From Lycium barbarum (taxonomy: Eukaryota; Streptophyta; Magnoliopsida; Solanales; Solanaceae): a DNA stretch of 64,000 nt. The stretch lies in contig NC_083340.1 in assembly GCF_019175385.1 (NCBI RefSeq), positions 24,316,336 to 24,380,335 on the forward strand, written 5' to 3'. Below are positions 46,201-57,357 of this stretch, piece after piece (within the stretch, counting starts at the first letter, position 1; each line of letters starts with the position of its first letter). The notes under the pieces are model-generated. The model did no database searches. It saw only the letters and a program-made list of their open reading frames with translations, and had not been told where the DNA came from. The translations under genes and the position numbers were made by a program.

Positions 46201-47673
46201 ACGAGTCCGAGGGACTCGTCTTCCGCATTCGCCGATGTTGGGCCAAGGCCCAACGAAACAGCCTCTCCTTTTCGTCCAGCCCTTCTTCTCACAGCAAAAG
46301 AAAAATGGGAAACACAAGTTCTGGGCCAAGGCCCAATATGCATGACAACAGCAGCAGTCTCGAATGGGCTGACCCATTTGATATTGCTGGCCTCTTTTTT
46401 ATTTTATTTTTCTTGCGCATTTAACTTGTACTTATGCAACTAACCCTTTACTTTGTTTTATTTTCTTAATTTAGACGAATCTTAATGAATTAGTAGTTTT
46501 GGTTTTAGTAAGGGGTAGTCAATCTAAGGAAAACTAATAATTAGTTCCGTAAGTTTCATTTTCTTCTTTTATATTGAAGTTATTTGAAGTATTTATAATA
46601 TTTAGGATAATTAATTTTCAATAGCATGAAATTCATATTTTTTTGAGTCAAAGGAATCATGTTTTATTATCTTAGGAATTTCAAAACGTCACTAATACGC
46701 AAATAAAACTCAAGTATATTTTATAAACAACTCGTCAAATTTGGAATCAATCATGCATACTTTTACTAGGCATAATTAATAAGAAAACTCACTTCCTTTT
46801 GAATCCTACTATAAGCTTAGATTTTCTTACATTGCTATGTTCACGTTATATTTTCTACAAGTCTTATTTTAAACAGCATTTACTGATTTCATATAAAATC
46901 TTAGCGACATTTTGAGCTCTATTTAAATAGCATCTAAAATTCTTATTATGCAAAATATCTTTTACGAGTTTTATTTCTAAATATCATCTTATTTAAAACT
47001 TTTAGCAATATTTATAAGTCTTCTTTAAATGGCATTTTATCTTAACAATGCTTGTAAGTTTTATTTCATGAAATTATCACATTTCCTACAAATCTTATTA
47101 AATACCATTTTCCATTTGAGGCTTCATCAATATTTTCAAGTCTCACTTATTTTTTAGAATTTTCTTTACGCACGTTATTATGTTTCTGCGGGTATTATTT
47201 TAAACAACGCTATTACATTTTCATCTAAAAACCTTAACAACATTCATAAATCATATTTTCAAAAAATGGCATTTAAAATCTCTTTTTATACAAATTATTA
47301 TATTTTCTGTAAATCTTATTTTGACCAACATTTTTTTTAAAAAACTTTAGCAATATCTCAAAATCATTTTCTAAATTTTAAGCATTATATTTAGCCTCAA
47401 TTAATTAACCTAAGTTTAATCGGATAACAGTAAGTTAACGGATTTTAAAGGATGCCTAACCCCTTCCCTTTAGGATAATATAGAGCCCTTACCTAGAATC
47501 ACACTGGTCAAGCAGACTATTAATTGAGGTTTAGTTTTAACTTTGCCTTAGTTAAACTCTAGGTGTCCTAATTCACCGTTAAATTAATTAGGTGGCGACT
47601 CCTTAAAACAAAATAAATAGGAATCCCCAATATGTCATACCTTAAATCGACCCGGTTAAAATGGGGTGTGACA
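43045..47673 (+). repeat. Right LTR of the large non-autonomous element
   Basis: 4629 bp, almost identical to 33503-38111. The 20-bp length difference is explained by seven more att units in the microsatellite (43230-43295) and one fewer T in the run near 45740. A TATA box CTATAAATAG lies at 44034-44043. Confidence 0.93.
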
Positions 47674-47678
47674 ACAGA

Positions 47679-49250
47679 GAGCGAGGGTGGTTGGAACGAT
47701 ATGTCCAGGTAAGAACCGCAGACATTATTCTGGTTGAGTATATGCCTTTTCCGGAGAGGTAGAACAGCAGGCGTAGGTTTCTCACTTCTCCCTTCTATAA
47801 TTATTCTTCCTCCATGCTTTGTCAACACTTGCTCCCTTGCATACATGTGATTTCTCCCCTTTTTTCTTTTTATTAGCCGAGGCATGGATACCTCCGGCTG
47901 TCCAGAACATGACCGAATGGGTTGGAGCAATCATCGGTCAACATACTCATGAACAACGGACATGGGGGGACCTGTCGCGTGGCCGATGGGTTGCCCAAAA
48001 TCACGGTAATCTTTTCCTTGATTTGGTATATATTGCATCCTCTCCTTTTTCCTTTTATTTTTATAACCCCTTCGGTATTCAGGTTTACCCAAGGGCTCAG
48101 TGGAGCTAAGACCGGAACCAATAGCCGAGGCTGCTGTACCGGTTGCTGAATTTGATACGACAGAGTCATCTCGACTCATTGCTGTTGCCGATAAGAGACG
48201 GAGAAATCCCTCGGACAAAAGGCAGAAACCAAAGAAAAGGGCAAGGAGCGTTGTTTGGACTCTGAGGGATGAATTAGAGCACGACTTTCTTATTCGAAGG
48301 GTCGGTGAGGGCCCCTCCGTCGCCTCTGTTCCGGAGGAGGAAGCCACCATTCCTCCATTTCCTATTACTGCGGAAGGACCTTCCGCTACGGCTCTGCACA
48401 CCGGTAGGAAAGAAGTTCTTTTTCCAACTCCTATAAGGTCAATGAATTCGTTGACATTTCAGGTGACGCTTTATCGGAAGAGACTCCCCTGCAAAGGCCT
48501 AGAGATCCAGGCCATCTTCGAATATTGTGGCCGAACAAAGAGCAGGGTTGGCCCCTGATACCGAGACTCCAATGGATACCAGCCCACTGCCGAGTAGTGA
48601 ACCAATTGCAACATCCGAGGCACCTGCTTCTACCGAGCCCACTGGGGCTGCTCCAACTTCTCCTACTCCTGCACCGAGGTCGGATAACCTCGATGACATG
48701 TTCTCGGATACCCCTCCATCAATCGGGGAAGCTGCCGGTTTCGGACATCTCCTGATTTCTCGAGCCACGAGGGCAGCTACCCGGGCCACTGAATCGGGTG
48801 CGAGAGATAGCCTAGTAGGTATCTTTCCGAGCCGAGCCGCTACCCTTTCTAACCTTCAACCCTAGCTCGAAGCGGTGAAAGCCGTAAACCTTCGTTTGAA
48901 GGCCGAGTTGGCCGGAATGGTTGAAAAGAACAGGCTCCTGGAAGCGGATAAGGTTGGCCTCAGCCAGGACAACACCCGTTTTTCTTCGAGGCTCGGGGAA
49001 CTCGAGGCCACTATCTCCCAACTTCGAACAGAACTTGATTCGGTCAAAGCCGATGGCGTGAAGATAGCAGAAAGGCATCGACTACTTGAATCCTAAACTG
49101 CCTAAGACAAAGAGAAGTTGAAGGTGGTCGAGCAGAAGGCCGAGGCTTGAGCCCGAATTAGTGACGAGCTCAAGAGCAAATTCGAGGAGGCAGTCGAGGC
49201 CAATGACGTGCTTAAGGCCGAGCTCGATTCGGCTTCCCAAATTCAAAGAT
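47679..49250 (+). pseudogene. Additional ORF of the outer Gypsy, 3' part, with intron-like gaps
   Basis: Continues the ORF cut at 33502: ERGWLERYVQ, then a donor gtaagaac and an acceptor ttattag (47709-47876). EAWIPPAVQNMTEWVGAIIG, HEQRTWGDLSRGRWVAQNH follow, then a second GT-AG gap (48006-48082) whose removal joins NHG to LPKGSVELRPEP in frame. A third gap (about 48403-48462) is likely. Further on come a basic stretch (KRRRNPSDKRQKPKKRAR), a Pro/Thr-rich part and a long coiled coil (LEAVKAVNLRLKAELAGMVE). It has a frameshift near 48530 and stops at 48863 and beyond. The function of this Tat-lineage protein is unknown. Confidence 0.7.
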
Positions 49251-49254
49251 AATG

Positions 49255-50001
49255 TGGACCTATATGAAGTCTTTTACCTCCTTTTCTCTAATATTTTCGA
49301 AGGCCTGCGCTTCAACCCATTTGGAGAAATAGTCAGTCATAAACAAAATGAAACGGGCCTTACCTGATGCCCATGGCAAAGGACCGACAATGTCCATTCC
49401 TCACTTCATGAAAGGCTAAGTTGATATCACCGGTGTAGCAACTCCCCGGGCTGATGGATTATCGGGGCATGCCTTTGACACCCATCGCATTTTCGAAAAC
49501 AATTCTTCGACTCCTCCTCTATCCGGTTCCAGTAATAACCGGCTCTGATAATTTTTTGAACCAAGGATTCTGCACCGGAGTGATTATCGCAGTGCTTTTG
49601 TGGACTTCTCTCATCACATAATCGGTTTCTCCGGGACCCAAACACTTGGCCATGGGTCCGAAGAAAGACTGTCGATACAATTGATCGTCTATTAAGCAGA
49701 ACCGTGCTACTTTTGTCCTTAGTGACCGTGATTCGTTTGGGTCACTCGGGAGCTTTCCATCTTGCGAGTAGTTGATGTATTTGTTACGCCAATCCCAAGC
49801 TAGACCCATCATGTTTATCTCAGTATGCCTGTTTTCAACCGCCGAATTCGTCAACTGCACTATGGTACTGGGGTTGATTTCTTCCCCTTCGACTGAAGAG
49901 CCCAAATTGGCCAGTGCGTCGACTTCATTATTCTGCTCCCTGGGTACAGGTTGTACAGTCCACTCTTTAAACCGATGCAGTATCACCTGAGTTTTCTCCA
50001 A
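49255..50001 (-). pseudogene. Outer Gypsy: end of second RNase H and truncated integrase
   Basis: The 49519-50001 frame has VQPVPREQNNEVDALANLGS, the end of the Tat-type second RNase H, then a linker. Next comes the integrase zinc finger, with CDNHSGAESLVQKIIRAGYY and CFRKCDGCQRHAP at 49427-49645 in another frame. Minus-strand sequence down to about 49255 gives core-like pieces (LPWA.GK, TDYFSKWVEA-like) and then stops. The rest of the catalytic core with the second Asp and Glu is missing, so pol ends abruptly against the tail of the opposite-strand ORF: an internal deletion. Confidence 0.8.
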
Positions 50002-50007
50002 ATATAT

Positions 50008-50799
50008 TTACATTCGTTCATCCTTAACCTCGAAGACGTCATTCACTTGGTTAACGACCAAGAGAGAGTCGCATTTTGCTTCGATCATTTCGGCCCCCAG
50101 ACTCCGAGCTAATTCCAAACCTGAAATCATAGCCTTATACTCGGATTCATTATTAGTCAATTTAATAGTTCTAATCGACTGCCTAATGGCATCCCCGGTG
50201 GAGGTTTTAAGGACGATTCCCAGCCCGGAATCCTTTAGGTTCGAGGCCCCGTTCGTATGAAAAGACCAGATACCTGAAGTCTTTCCTGAGGTTAGCAGAA
50301 GCTCTTTCTCGACCTCGGGGATCATAGCGGGGGTAAAATCTACCACAAAATCGGCCAGGATTTTAGACTCAATGGTCGTCCTATGTTTATATTCGATATC
50401 ATATCCGCTAATCTCTACGGCCCATTTGGTCAGTCTACCCGACAATTTCGATTTATACATGACATTCTTTAGAGGGTAAGTAGTTACTACGCATATCGGA
50501 TGGAACTGAAAGTAAGGTTTCATCTTTCTTGAAGCACTTACCAATGCCAAAGCCAACTTTTCGACGTGGGGATAACGAGTCTCCGCATCCCCTAAAGTAC
50601 TACTCACATAATATATTGGAAATTGCGTACCTGCTTCTTCTCGGAGCAGAACACCACTTACCACTACCTCGGATACAGCAAGGTAGAGAAATAACTGCTC
50701 GTCTGCATTCGGTGTGTGGAGCAGAGGCAGGCTGGACAAGTATCTTTTTAATTCCTGTAAGGCCTTTTGGCATTCCAGTGTCCAGACGAAGTCATTCAT
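50008..50799 (-). pseudogene. Outer Gypsy RNase H domains
   Basis: The 263-residue frame opens MNDFVWTLECQKALQELKRY, the RT connection. It continues with LFLYLAVSEVVVSGVLLREE, PIYYVSSTLGDAETRYPHVE, KLALALVSASRKMKPYFQ (Ty3-type RNase H) and AVEISGYDIEYKHRTTIESK. A second RNase H-like part follows: WSFHTNGASNLKDSGLGIVL and NNESEYKAMISGLELARSLG. The first catalytic Asp, normally DGSSN, reads TNGASN. Two RNase H-like parts are a mark of Tat-lineage Gypsy elements. The frame ends in a TAA near 50008. Confidence 0.88.
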
Positions 50800-50835
50800 C
50801 TTTCTTAGCAGTGAGAAGAAACGGTGACTTTTATC

Positions 50836-51560
50836 CTAAGACCTCAAAATGAAACGGCTCAGTACCGCTATCTTTCCGGTGAGCCTCTGCACTCCTTTGA
50901 CATTATTCACCACCTCAATATCCTCAATGGTTTTAATCTTGTCCGGGTTAATTTCAATTCCCCGGTTCGACACCATGAAACCCAAGAATTTGCCAGATCG
51001 GACACGGAAGGCACATTTCTCCTGGTTAAGCTTCATATTGTATTTACGGAGTACATCAAAGGTTTCTGCAAATGTTTTAAATGGTCCTCTATTTCCAGGG
51101 ACTTGAATACTGTGTCATCAATATAAACTTCGATTGTTTTCCCTATTTGTTCTTCGAACATTCCATTAACTAGGTGCTGGTAAGTTGCACCGGCATTTTT
51201 TAACTCGAAGGGCATGACATTGTAACAGTAAGTCCCGTACCGGGTAATAAAGGATGTTTTCTCTTGATCATCCGGGTGCATCCGGATTTGATTGTACCCG
51301 GAGTAAGCATCAAGAAAACTTAACATCTCATGCCCAGCAGTTGCATCAATCATTCGATAGATGTGAGGCATCAGAAATGAATTCTTCAGGCTTGTTTTGT
51401 TCAAATCCTTATAATCAACACACATTCTGAACTTGTTACCTTTCTTTGGCACCACTACTACGTCGGCTAGCCAATTTGGATATTTTACCTTCCGGATAGA
51501 GCCTATTTTTAAAAGCTTTGTTACCTCATCTTTTACGAAAGCGTGTTTCGGTTCTGCCAT
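50836..51560 (-). pseudogene. Outer Gypsy reverse transcriptase
   Basis: 51033-51560: KHAFVKDEVTKLLKIGSIRK, VVVPKKGNKFRMCVDYKDLN, FLDAYSGYNQIRMHPDDQEK, TSFITRYGTYCYNVMPFELK and EVYIDDTVFKSLEIEDHLKH, with the catalytic YIDD retained. The 50836-51036 frame continues with MKLNQEKCAFRVRSGKFLGF and VQRLTGKIAVLSRFI. A frame break lies between them at about 51030-51036. FGLKNAGATYQ reads FELKNAGATYQ. Confidence 0.9.
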
Positions 51561-51572
51561 GGGTCTCCTTTT

Positions 51573-52868
51573 CTATTTCACCGGGGGAAATATCCCATCA
51601 AGGCTGAGTTTATTAGTCATCACTTCCGGTGGCACGCCCATATGGGACCATGCAAAACAATCGATATTAGCTTGAAGAAATTTAATTAACTTATTCCTAA
51701 GATCCGAGGTTAACCCCGTGCCCAGGTATACCTTTCTCTCCGGTAGATATTCGAACAAAATGACTTGTTCCAGCTCCTTCGAGGTAGATTTGGTTGCATC
51801 CGAGTCATCCGGTAGTATGAACAATCTGGGTACGCCGAAATCATCCTCTTCACCCACCGAGTCCGACCCTTTCTACTTTATTTTCGAACCCGTGTCCTTT
51901 AGTTGCTATTTGGGGTCCTCGCCTCCGAGTGATTCATCATCTCTTGGATCTGGCTTTTTTGGAAAAAGTGGTGCTTCTTCGACCGCGAACATTTCCCTTG
52001 CAGCGGGCTGTTCACCTCAGATGGTTTTTATCTCCTCCGGGGTCGGGAATTTCAGCAAATGATGTAGCGTCGATGGCACTACTCTCATGCTATGAATCCA
52101 CGGTCTACCAAGCAAAACATTATAATTCATATCCCCCTCGATGACGTAGAATACCATCTGTTGTATGGTGCCGTCAATGTTGACCAGTAAAGAAGTCTAT
52201 CCCTTTGTGGTTTCACTTGCCATAGTGAACCCACTAAGTACTCGGGCTACCGGCACAATCTGTTCGAGTAGCCTTAGCTGTTCTACTACTCTCCACCGGA
52301 TGATGTTTGCCGAGCTACCCGGGTCAATCAAAATATGTTTAACTTGTGGTTTGAAAATAAAGATAGAAATTACCAATGCATCATTGTGAGGTTGAATGAT
52401 GCCTTTTGCATCCTCGTTGCTGAAGGAGATGGAACCTTCAGGTACGTAATCCCGGCTGTGCTTCTCACGCAAAACTGAAACCTTTGTTAGTTTCATAAAC
52501 AGCCCCCAAGGAGCATCTATTCCCCCAATTATCATGTTGATCACATGTTGAGGTTCCACCGGTTCAGCCCGTTTGTGAGATCCCCTTTCCTTATAGTGGC
52601 TTTTAGGTCGTTCACTTAGGAATTCTCGAAGGTGGCCATTCTTCAATAAGCGAGCCACTTCTTCCCTTAGTTGGCGACAATCCTCAGTTCTGTGCCCATG
52701 GATTTCATGATATTCACACACCACGCTCGGGTCCCATTGACTCGGTTCTGATCTCAATGGTCTGGGCCATCTTTCTTTTGTGATACGGCCAATATCCGAG
52801 ACAAGATTCGAGGTATTGATGTTGAAGTTGTACTATGATATCCTCGGTAAGTCTTTTTGCTAGCTAGA
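51573..52868 (-). pseudogene. Outer Gypsy gag end, protease and linker
   Basis: 52197-52757 carries the knuckle-like VCEYHEIHGHRTEDCRQLRE of Tat-type Gag, then INMIIGGIDAP and the protease HILIDPGSSANIIRW. The catalytic segment is usually DxGSSA; here DPGSSA, so Asp is kept. 51573-51857 is the linker toward RT (LPERKVYLGTGLTSDLRNKL, NIDCFAWSHMGVPPEVM). The 51858-52196 gap holds frame-shifted protease sequence. The region is cut at 52868 by the solo LTR. Confidence 0.8.
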
Positions 52869-55105
52869 TGAAACACCTCGTAGCTTCGGGCGAAAGTTTG
52901 ACTCATAAGATGATATTATAATGGAACCAATATGAGGGTTATAGGAAGTGTTTTGAAAACCAATAAAGTCATAAGAAATGTCTTTGGGCAAAGAAAAGTT
53001 GGAAGCCACTATACGGGGCATGTTTGCAAGTGAGTTTATAGAAGGTCTTACTTCCAACGACCATAACCCCTTTATTAATTTGGAATTTGGGAACACTTCC
53101 TTGATGAAAGTTGTATCCCTTTGAAATAGCTTTCCAACGGTATATTATGGGTCTTGAACAGAGCTGTGTACAAGAAGTTATGCCTATTTTACCGAACGTT
53201 GTTCAGAAACGACACCTGTCGCTTGTGAAGGAGCGTGCGGGCGCATGCGATGGCTACGCGCCTCACGCCGATCGCACAAAAACCCCTACTCTGAATAATG
53301 ATCTGAGTATGGTCGTGCGCTGCACGTGCGTCGCGCGACCATCGCATAACAGGGTCAGTTTTGGGTCAAAAGTCGGGTTTACGCGTTTTAAGCTATATTT
53401 AGGACTTGGGGTTTATTTCCCCAGCCCCCCATTCACGAAAATTCTCTCTAAACTCATAGAGAACAAGTCCCAAACCTCAATATCTTCCAAGGTAAGTTTT
53501 TATCATGATTCTAGGTTGAATTTAAATCTCTAATCCCTTTCTAACTTGAGTAAACTCTTCTAATCCATAGAGTTAGGATTGGAACATTATTGTTGGATGT
53601 GGAAACCCTAGAACTCGAATTCAAGAGGATTGGACTTCAAAAAGGTAATATTTCTACTCTCTAAACATTTATAGTTGTGAATTGATGAGTTCTTGGGAGA
53701 ATAGTAAATGGGTTTGATAAAGAGGATTATATGAACTATGCTAGAGTTTTGGATTGTTGACTTGGGATTGTTGTATTCATGTGGGTGATGAAGAATGATG
53801 TTGATTACGCCTAATTGAGATTGTAGAATCACCTAGAAGTAATAGAATGGGAATTGGGTGAAGAAATCACCATTAATGAAGACTGTGGAGCTTCATGCCC
53901 ACTAGGTGTTTGATAAAATGCTTAGATGACCAAAGCATGAATATTATTGCTAATATAGAATCCCTTTGACTTGTATTGATATAGATCAAAGTTGAAAGGG
54001 TTGACGAACATTGTATTACGCTCAAAGGATGGAATTAAGGTATGTGAGGCTAACTATCTACGTTAGGGAATATTCATGATTCTCCCTACGCCTCATTCTT
54101 CATACTTGTTAGTAATTTGATTCAGAATATAGTTTAGCCCTAGTTTCATGATATGATATAGAACTGTTATCTTCTAGGGTTGCAGTTATAGAATTCGTTC
54201 ATGGTTGTCACTTTGAACATCATGAACTCAACACGTAATCTTCATAGACTTATGCATTATTATCACATGAGTCTCAGTCAGTGTATAACCAGTTATTTTC
54301 ATGGGTCCCATAATCAGAAACAATTATCATGCTATCAGCTATAGCCAGTCTCAGTCTTATAAATTGTTAATGTTGAACACCCGTATCTGTATTTTTGGGC
54401 CCTAGGCCACAGTTTATGCATACGTATTGCTTGGGCCTGAGGCCACAGTTTTTGTGCACATTATTTGGGCCCTAGGCCACAGTTATATTTACAGTCTTAC
54501 AGGTGATTCTTCATCCAGAACAGGGAGTACTTCAGCTTCTTGCTTTCCTATTTAGTACAGTTTTAGTTTCAGTTCCAGTATTTTATTGCTTCAGTTGCTT
54601 TACATACCAGTACAATTCAAATGTACTGATGTCCCTTTTTATTGCTTGGGGGCCTGCATCTTGCGATGCAGGAAACGATATACAGGTTGACGACTCAGCT
54701 ATTTAGGAGCACGTGTCAGCTACTGGTGAGCCCCAAATTACTTCGGGGTGTTGTCAGCTATCCAGCCATTTCAATTTATAGAAAGCTTTATTATTCAGTA
54801 CTTTTAGAGGCTTCATAGACACAATTCAGACAGTCAGATATTTATTATGTTAGCCTTGTTGGCAGTTGTTCAGTCGTTTTGGTTTAGCTATGTTGGCTAC
54901 TTTCAGATGTATTTCAGATTATCAAGTATTTCCACATTATGATTTCAGTCAGACCTTTAGTATATCAGCATGTGTTTAGTTGTTTCTACATTCAGTTATG
55001 TTTTGATATCACATGTTGATTCAGTTAGCCAGTTGGTTCGCTCGGTCACATGCAGTCAGGCACCGGGTGCCGTGTTACGTCCAGGCCCAGATTCGGGGCG
55101 TGACA
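52869..55105 (+). mobile_element. Gypsy solo LTR inserted in the outer gag
   Basis: A 2237-bp block starts TGAAACACCTCGTAG and ends GGCGTGACA with flanks ctaga (52864-52868) and ctaaa (55106-55110), a 5-bp TSD with one mismatch. Gag coding of the outer element is continuous across it when it is left out. It has no primer-binding site or pol, so it is a solo LTR made by LTR-LTR recombination. The end block caggcccagattcggggcgt is characteristic of large Gypsy (Tekay/Del-like) LTRs in nightshades. A tgggccctaggccacagttt motif occurs three times at 54396-54484. Confidence 0.87.
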
Positions 55106-56562
55106 CTAAACTCTCGGCATCACTTCTAAATGATAGACCTCGACTGTTCGATGGGCCCTCGGCCCGTTTATCACCCCGACAAGAGAAGTGACTGGGGCCA
55201 ACCCTTGAATTTTTTTATTTGAAGCTTGGTTTTTTCGAATGAGAGTATGGCCGGTATCTTTCTCTCGATGATCGCGTCTCCGGCTCGTAAACTTTCCCCG
55301 ACCTTTCAAAGATTTTTCTCATATTTATGGGTCCTGGGGGAGCTCGAGTTGGTCATCTTCTACTCGAATCTTTGATTCGTATCTGTTATGAACATCTACG
55401 CAGGTCACAGTCTCGTATTCTAACAAGTTTTCCTTTAGTTTGAATGAGGCAGTCGAACTCCGTGGGTTAAGCCCTTTGGTAAAAGCTTGTGCAGCCCATT
55501 CTTTTGGAACCGGAGGGAGCTCCATCTGTTCCCTTTGGAAGTGGTTCACAAATTCTCGTAGCAATTCATCATCCCTTTGGTCTATACGGAAGATATCCGC
55601 CTTCTGGGCTTGCACCTTTTTAGCTCCGGCATGGGCCTTTATGAATGCATCCGCGAGCATTTCAAAAGAAGTGATTGAATGCTCGGGCAGGTGGTCGTAC
55701 CAAGTCAATTCTCCTTTCAATAGGGTTTCCCCAAACTTTTTCAACAACACGGACTCAATTTCATCTTCTTCCATGTCATTGCCTTTTATGGAACAGGTGT
55801 ACGAAGTCACGTGCTCCTGTGGGTCTGTTGTGCCATTGTATTTCTAGATATCCGGCATTTTAAACCTTTTCGGGATCAATTTCAGAGCCGCACTTGGAGG
55901 GAAGGGTCTTTGAATGTACCTCTTTGAATCAGGCCCTTTCAGAATAGGCTGAGCCCCCGGTATCTGATCCACCTGAGAGTTATACGTTTCCACCTTCTTC
56001 TCTGTTGAATCTACCCGCTTTGTCAAGGTCTCGAGCATCTTCAGAACTTCGATGGATGAACCGGCTCCGAATCCGTTACTCACGACTCTCCGTGTTTTAT
56101 CCCTCCTTGGTTCGGTGACTTCGTTTGACCTTTCCGGAGCTGCCTTATCATTTTTACTCTGCAGCTGGGCTATTGCAATTCCCTATTCGGCTATGGCGGT
56201 CCCCTGTTCCTGTAATATTTCAAAAATTAAACGTAAGTTAGTCTCATCCGGAGTATCCGGTGCTTTCCAGCCTTGATCCTGAGGTAAAGTAATTGAATGT
56301 GAGTGTTCAAGGGATCAGTGGCCGGTAAGGTGGCATTCTCCTGGTTCACGGTGTTCTGCCGGTTGAGGCCTTCCCTCGAATCAATAGATTTTAGGTCGAT
56401 TGGATCTGCTGGTAGGCTTCGTAACCCACTGTTCTCGTTTTCAGCCACAATCTCGTTGTTGTTGACATGATCAGACTGCCCATTGCTTGTCATTTGGTCC
56501 GTTTTTTTGTAGAAATTAGTAGAAGATTCCTTAACCAAATGGGTAAGAGGAGATAGAAGCAA
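55106..56562 (-). pseudogene. Outer Gypsy gag
   Basis: Frames 56227-56562, 55844-56083, 55325-55810 and 55106-55309 form a Tat-type Gag. Landmarks: KMLETLTKRVDSTEKKVETY coiled segment, then PKRFKMPDI. Then comes the capsid core with TLLKGELTWYDHLPEHSITS, FEMLADAFIKAHAGAKKVQA, ELLREFVNHFQREQMELPPV and EWAAQAFTKGLNPRSSTASF. The missing phrase between the second and third frame is bridged through a stop near 55845. The end is cut by the solo LTR and resumes at 52868. Confidence 0.88.
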
Positions 56563-56589
56563 AGATTAAAAAACCACTATTATCCTAAC

Positions 56590-56606
56590 CCCACAGTGGG
56601 CGCCAA
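56590..56606 (-). other. Outer Gypsy primer-binding site
   Basis: On the minus strand next to the 5' LTR the strand reads TTTGGCGCCCACTGTGGGG. The TGGCGCC start is common to many plant Gypsy elements. The exact tRNA was not determined. Confidence 0.75.
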
Positions 56607-56608
56607 AC

Positions 56609-57352
56609 TGTTTAGCCCGAATTTCGGTAACAATTGAATTTGTAAGTGAGGTATAGAATATGTGGATAAATTTTAATCTACTTTTGATTGATATGAAATA
56701 TGTATTAGTTCGTGTACTATAATATGTAAGTATGGATAGATATGTTAATGCCTTGTTTAAGTATGTCGATATTGGTGATTAAGCTAAAGTGTGTGTGTGT
56801 GTATATATATTGTATTGAGTGGATAAACAAAGCCAAAGAACATTGTAGATCCGGACCAAAATCAGAGAGAGAGAGAGAGAGAGGGAGTTTCAATATAAAC
56901 TTCTATTACAATGTTCTAGATCTCAAAAATCCAACCCCTAAAAGTAGGGAAATTTCCCCTATTTATAAGTTTGCCTCCTGGGCCTTGAATACAATACAAA
57001 GACTTTTAAAATAAAGAAACCCTAAAAGGATAAAGTAGTACCGTACGGTCTGACACCCGTACGGTTGTCAGTACAAAATGATAGAACGGTCTTGACGCGT
57101 GGCAGCACCGCAACTGGTAAATCGAACCAACGGCCACGATAAGTTCGGACATGGAGAAACCAGACTAACGGCCACGTTGAGTTTGGTTCGGTGACTCCGG
57201 ATCAACGGATACACTTTTCTTATTTCGGGTCAGCCGCCTTCGGTGCAATCCCCCGGTCTGAAGAAAAGACCGAACATACTCGTGCTCATTTGGTCCTACC
57301 CTCAGCCCCCGATCACACCGGTCTTGTATATATCTGGTTTTTACCGTATACA
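56609..57352 (-). repeat. Outer Gypsy 5' LTR
   Basis: 744 bp, tgtttagcccgaatttcgg to accgtataca, paired with 31537-32322. A (TG)/(TA) run near 56790-56811 is much shorter than the (TA)n in the other copy. There are more substitutions between this pair than between the LTRs of the nested element, consistent with the outer element being older. Confidence 0.9.
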
Positions 57353-57357
57353 AACAC

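Larger units (their letters stand above)
33503..47673 (+). mobile_element. Large non-autonomous LTR element (LARD-like, Tat/Ogre-like ends) nested in the outer Gypsy ORF
   Basis: A 14,171-bp element with direct LTRs 33503-38111 and 43045-47673 and a perfect TSD acaga (33498-33502, 47674-47678). LTRs start TGTTGACACCC and end GTGTGACA. A primer-binding site follows the left LTR and a purine tract precedes the right one, so it reads on the plus strand. The 4.9-kb interior holds no recognisable protease, RT, RNase H or integrase, so proteins must come from a partner. The end sequences resemble those I recall for Ogre/Tat elements. The LTRs differ by seven substitutions that I could find, so the insertion is very recent. 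Confidence 0.93.
31537..57352 (-). mobile_element. Outer Ty3/Gypsy retrotransposon, Tat-type, with nested insertions
   Basis: Paired LTRs at 31537-32322 and 56609-57352 start TGT and end ACCGTATACA, and a perfect TSD aacac lies at 31532-31536 and 57353-57357. A primer-binding site beside the right LTR and gag-pol remnants on the minus strand show it reads right to left. Order on that strand: gag, protease, RT, RNase H, a second RNase H-like segment, integrase start. An additional ORF on the plus strand lies between pol and the 3' LTR. Removing the two nested elements and one copy of each TSD leaves about 9.4 kb. Host-gene-like frames are absent. Confidence 0.9.

Noticed and set aside
48499..49078. 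Minus-strand frames with Ala/Gly-rich peptides
   Set aside because: Complement of the coiled-coil coding part of the additional ORF; no motif of their own.
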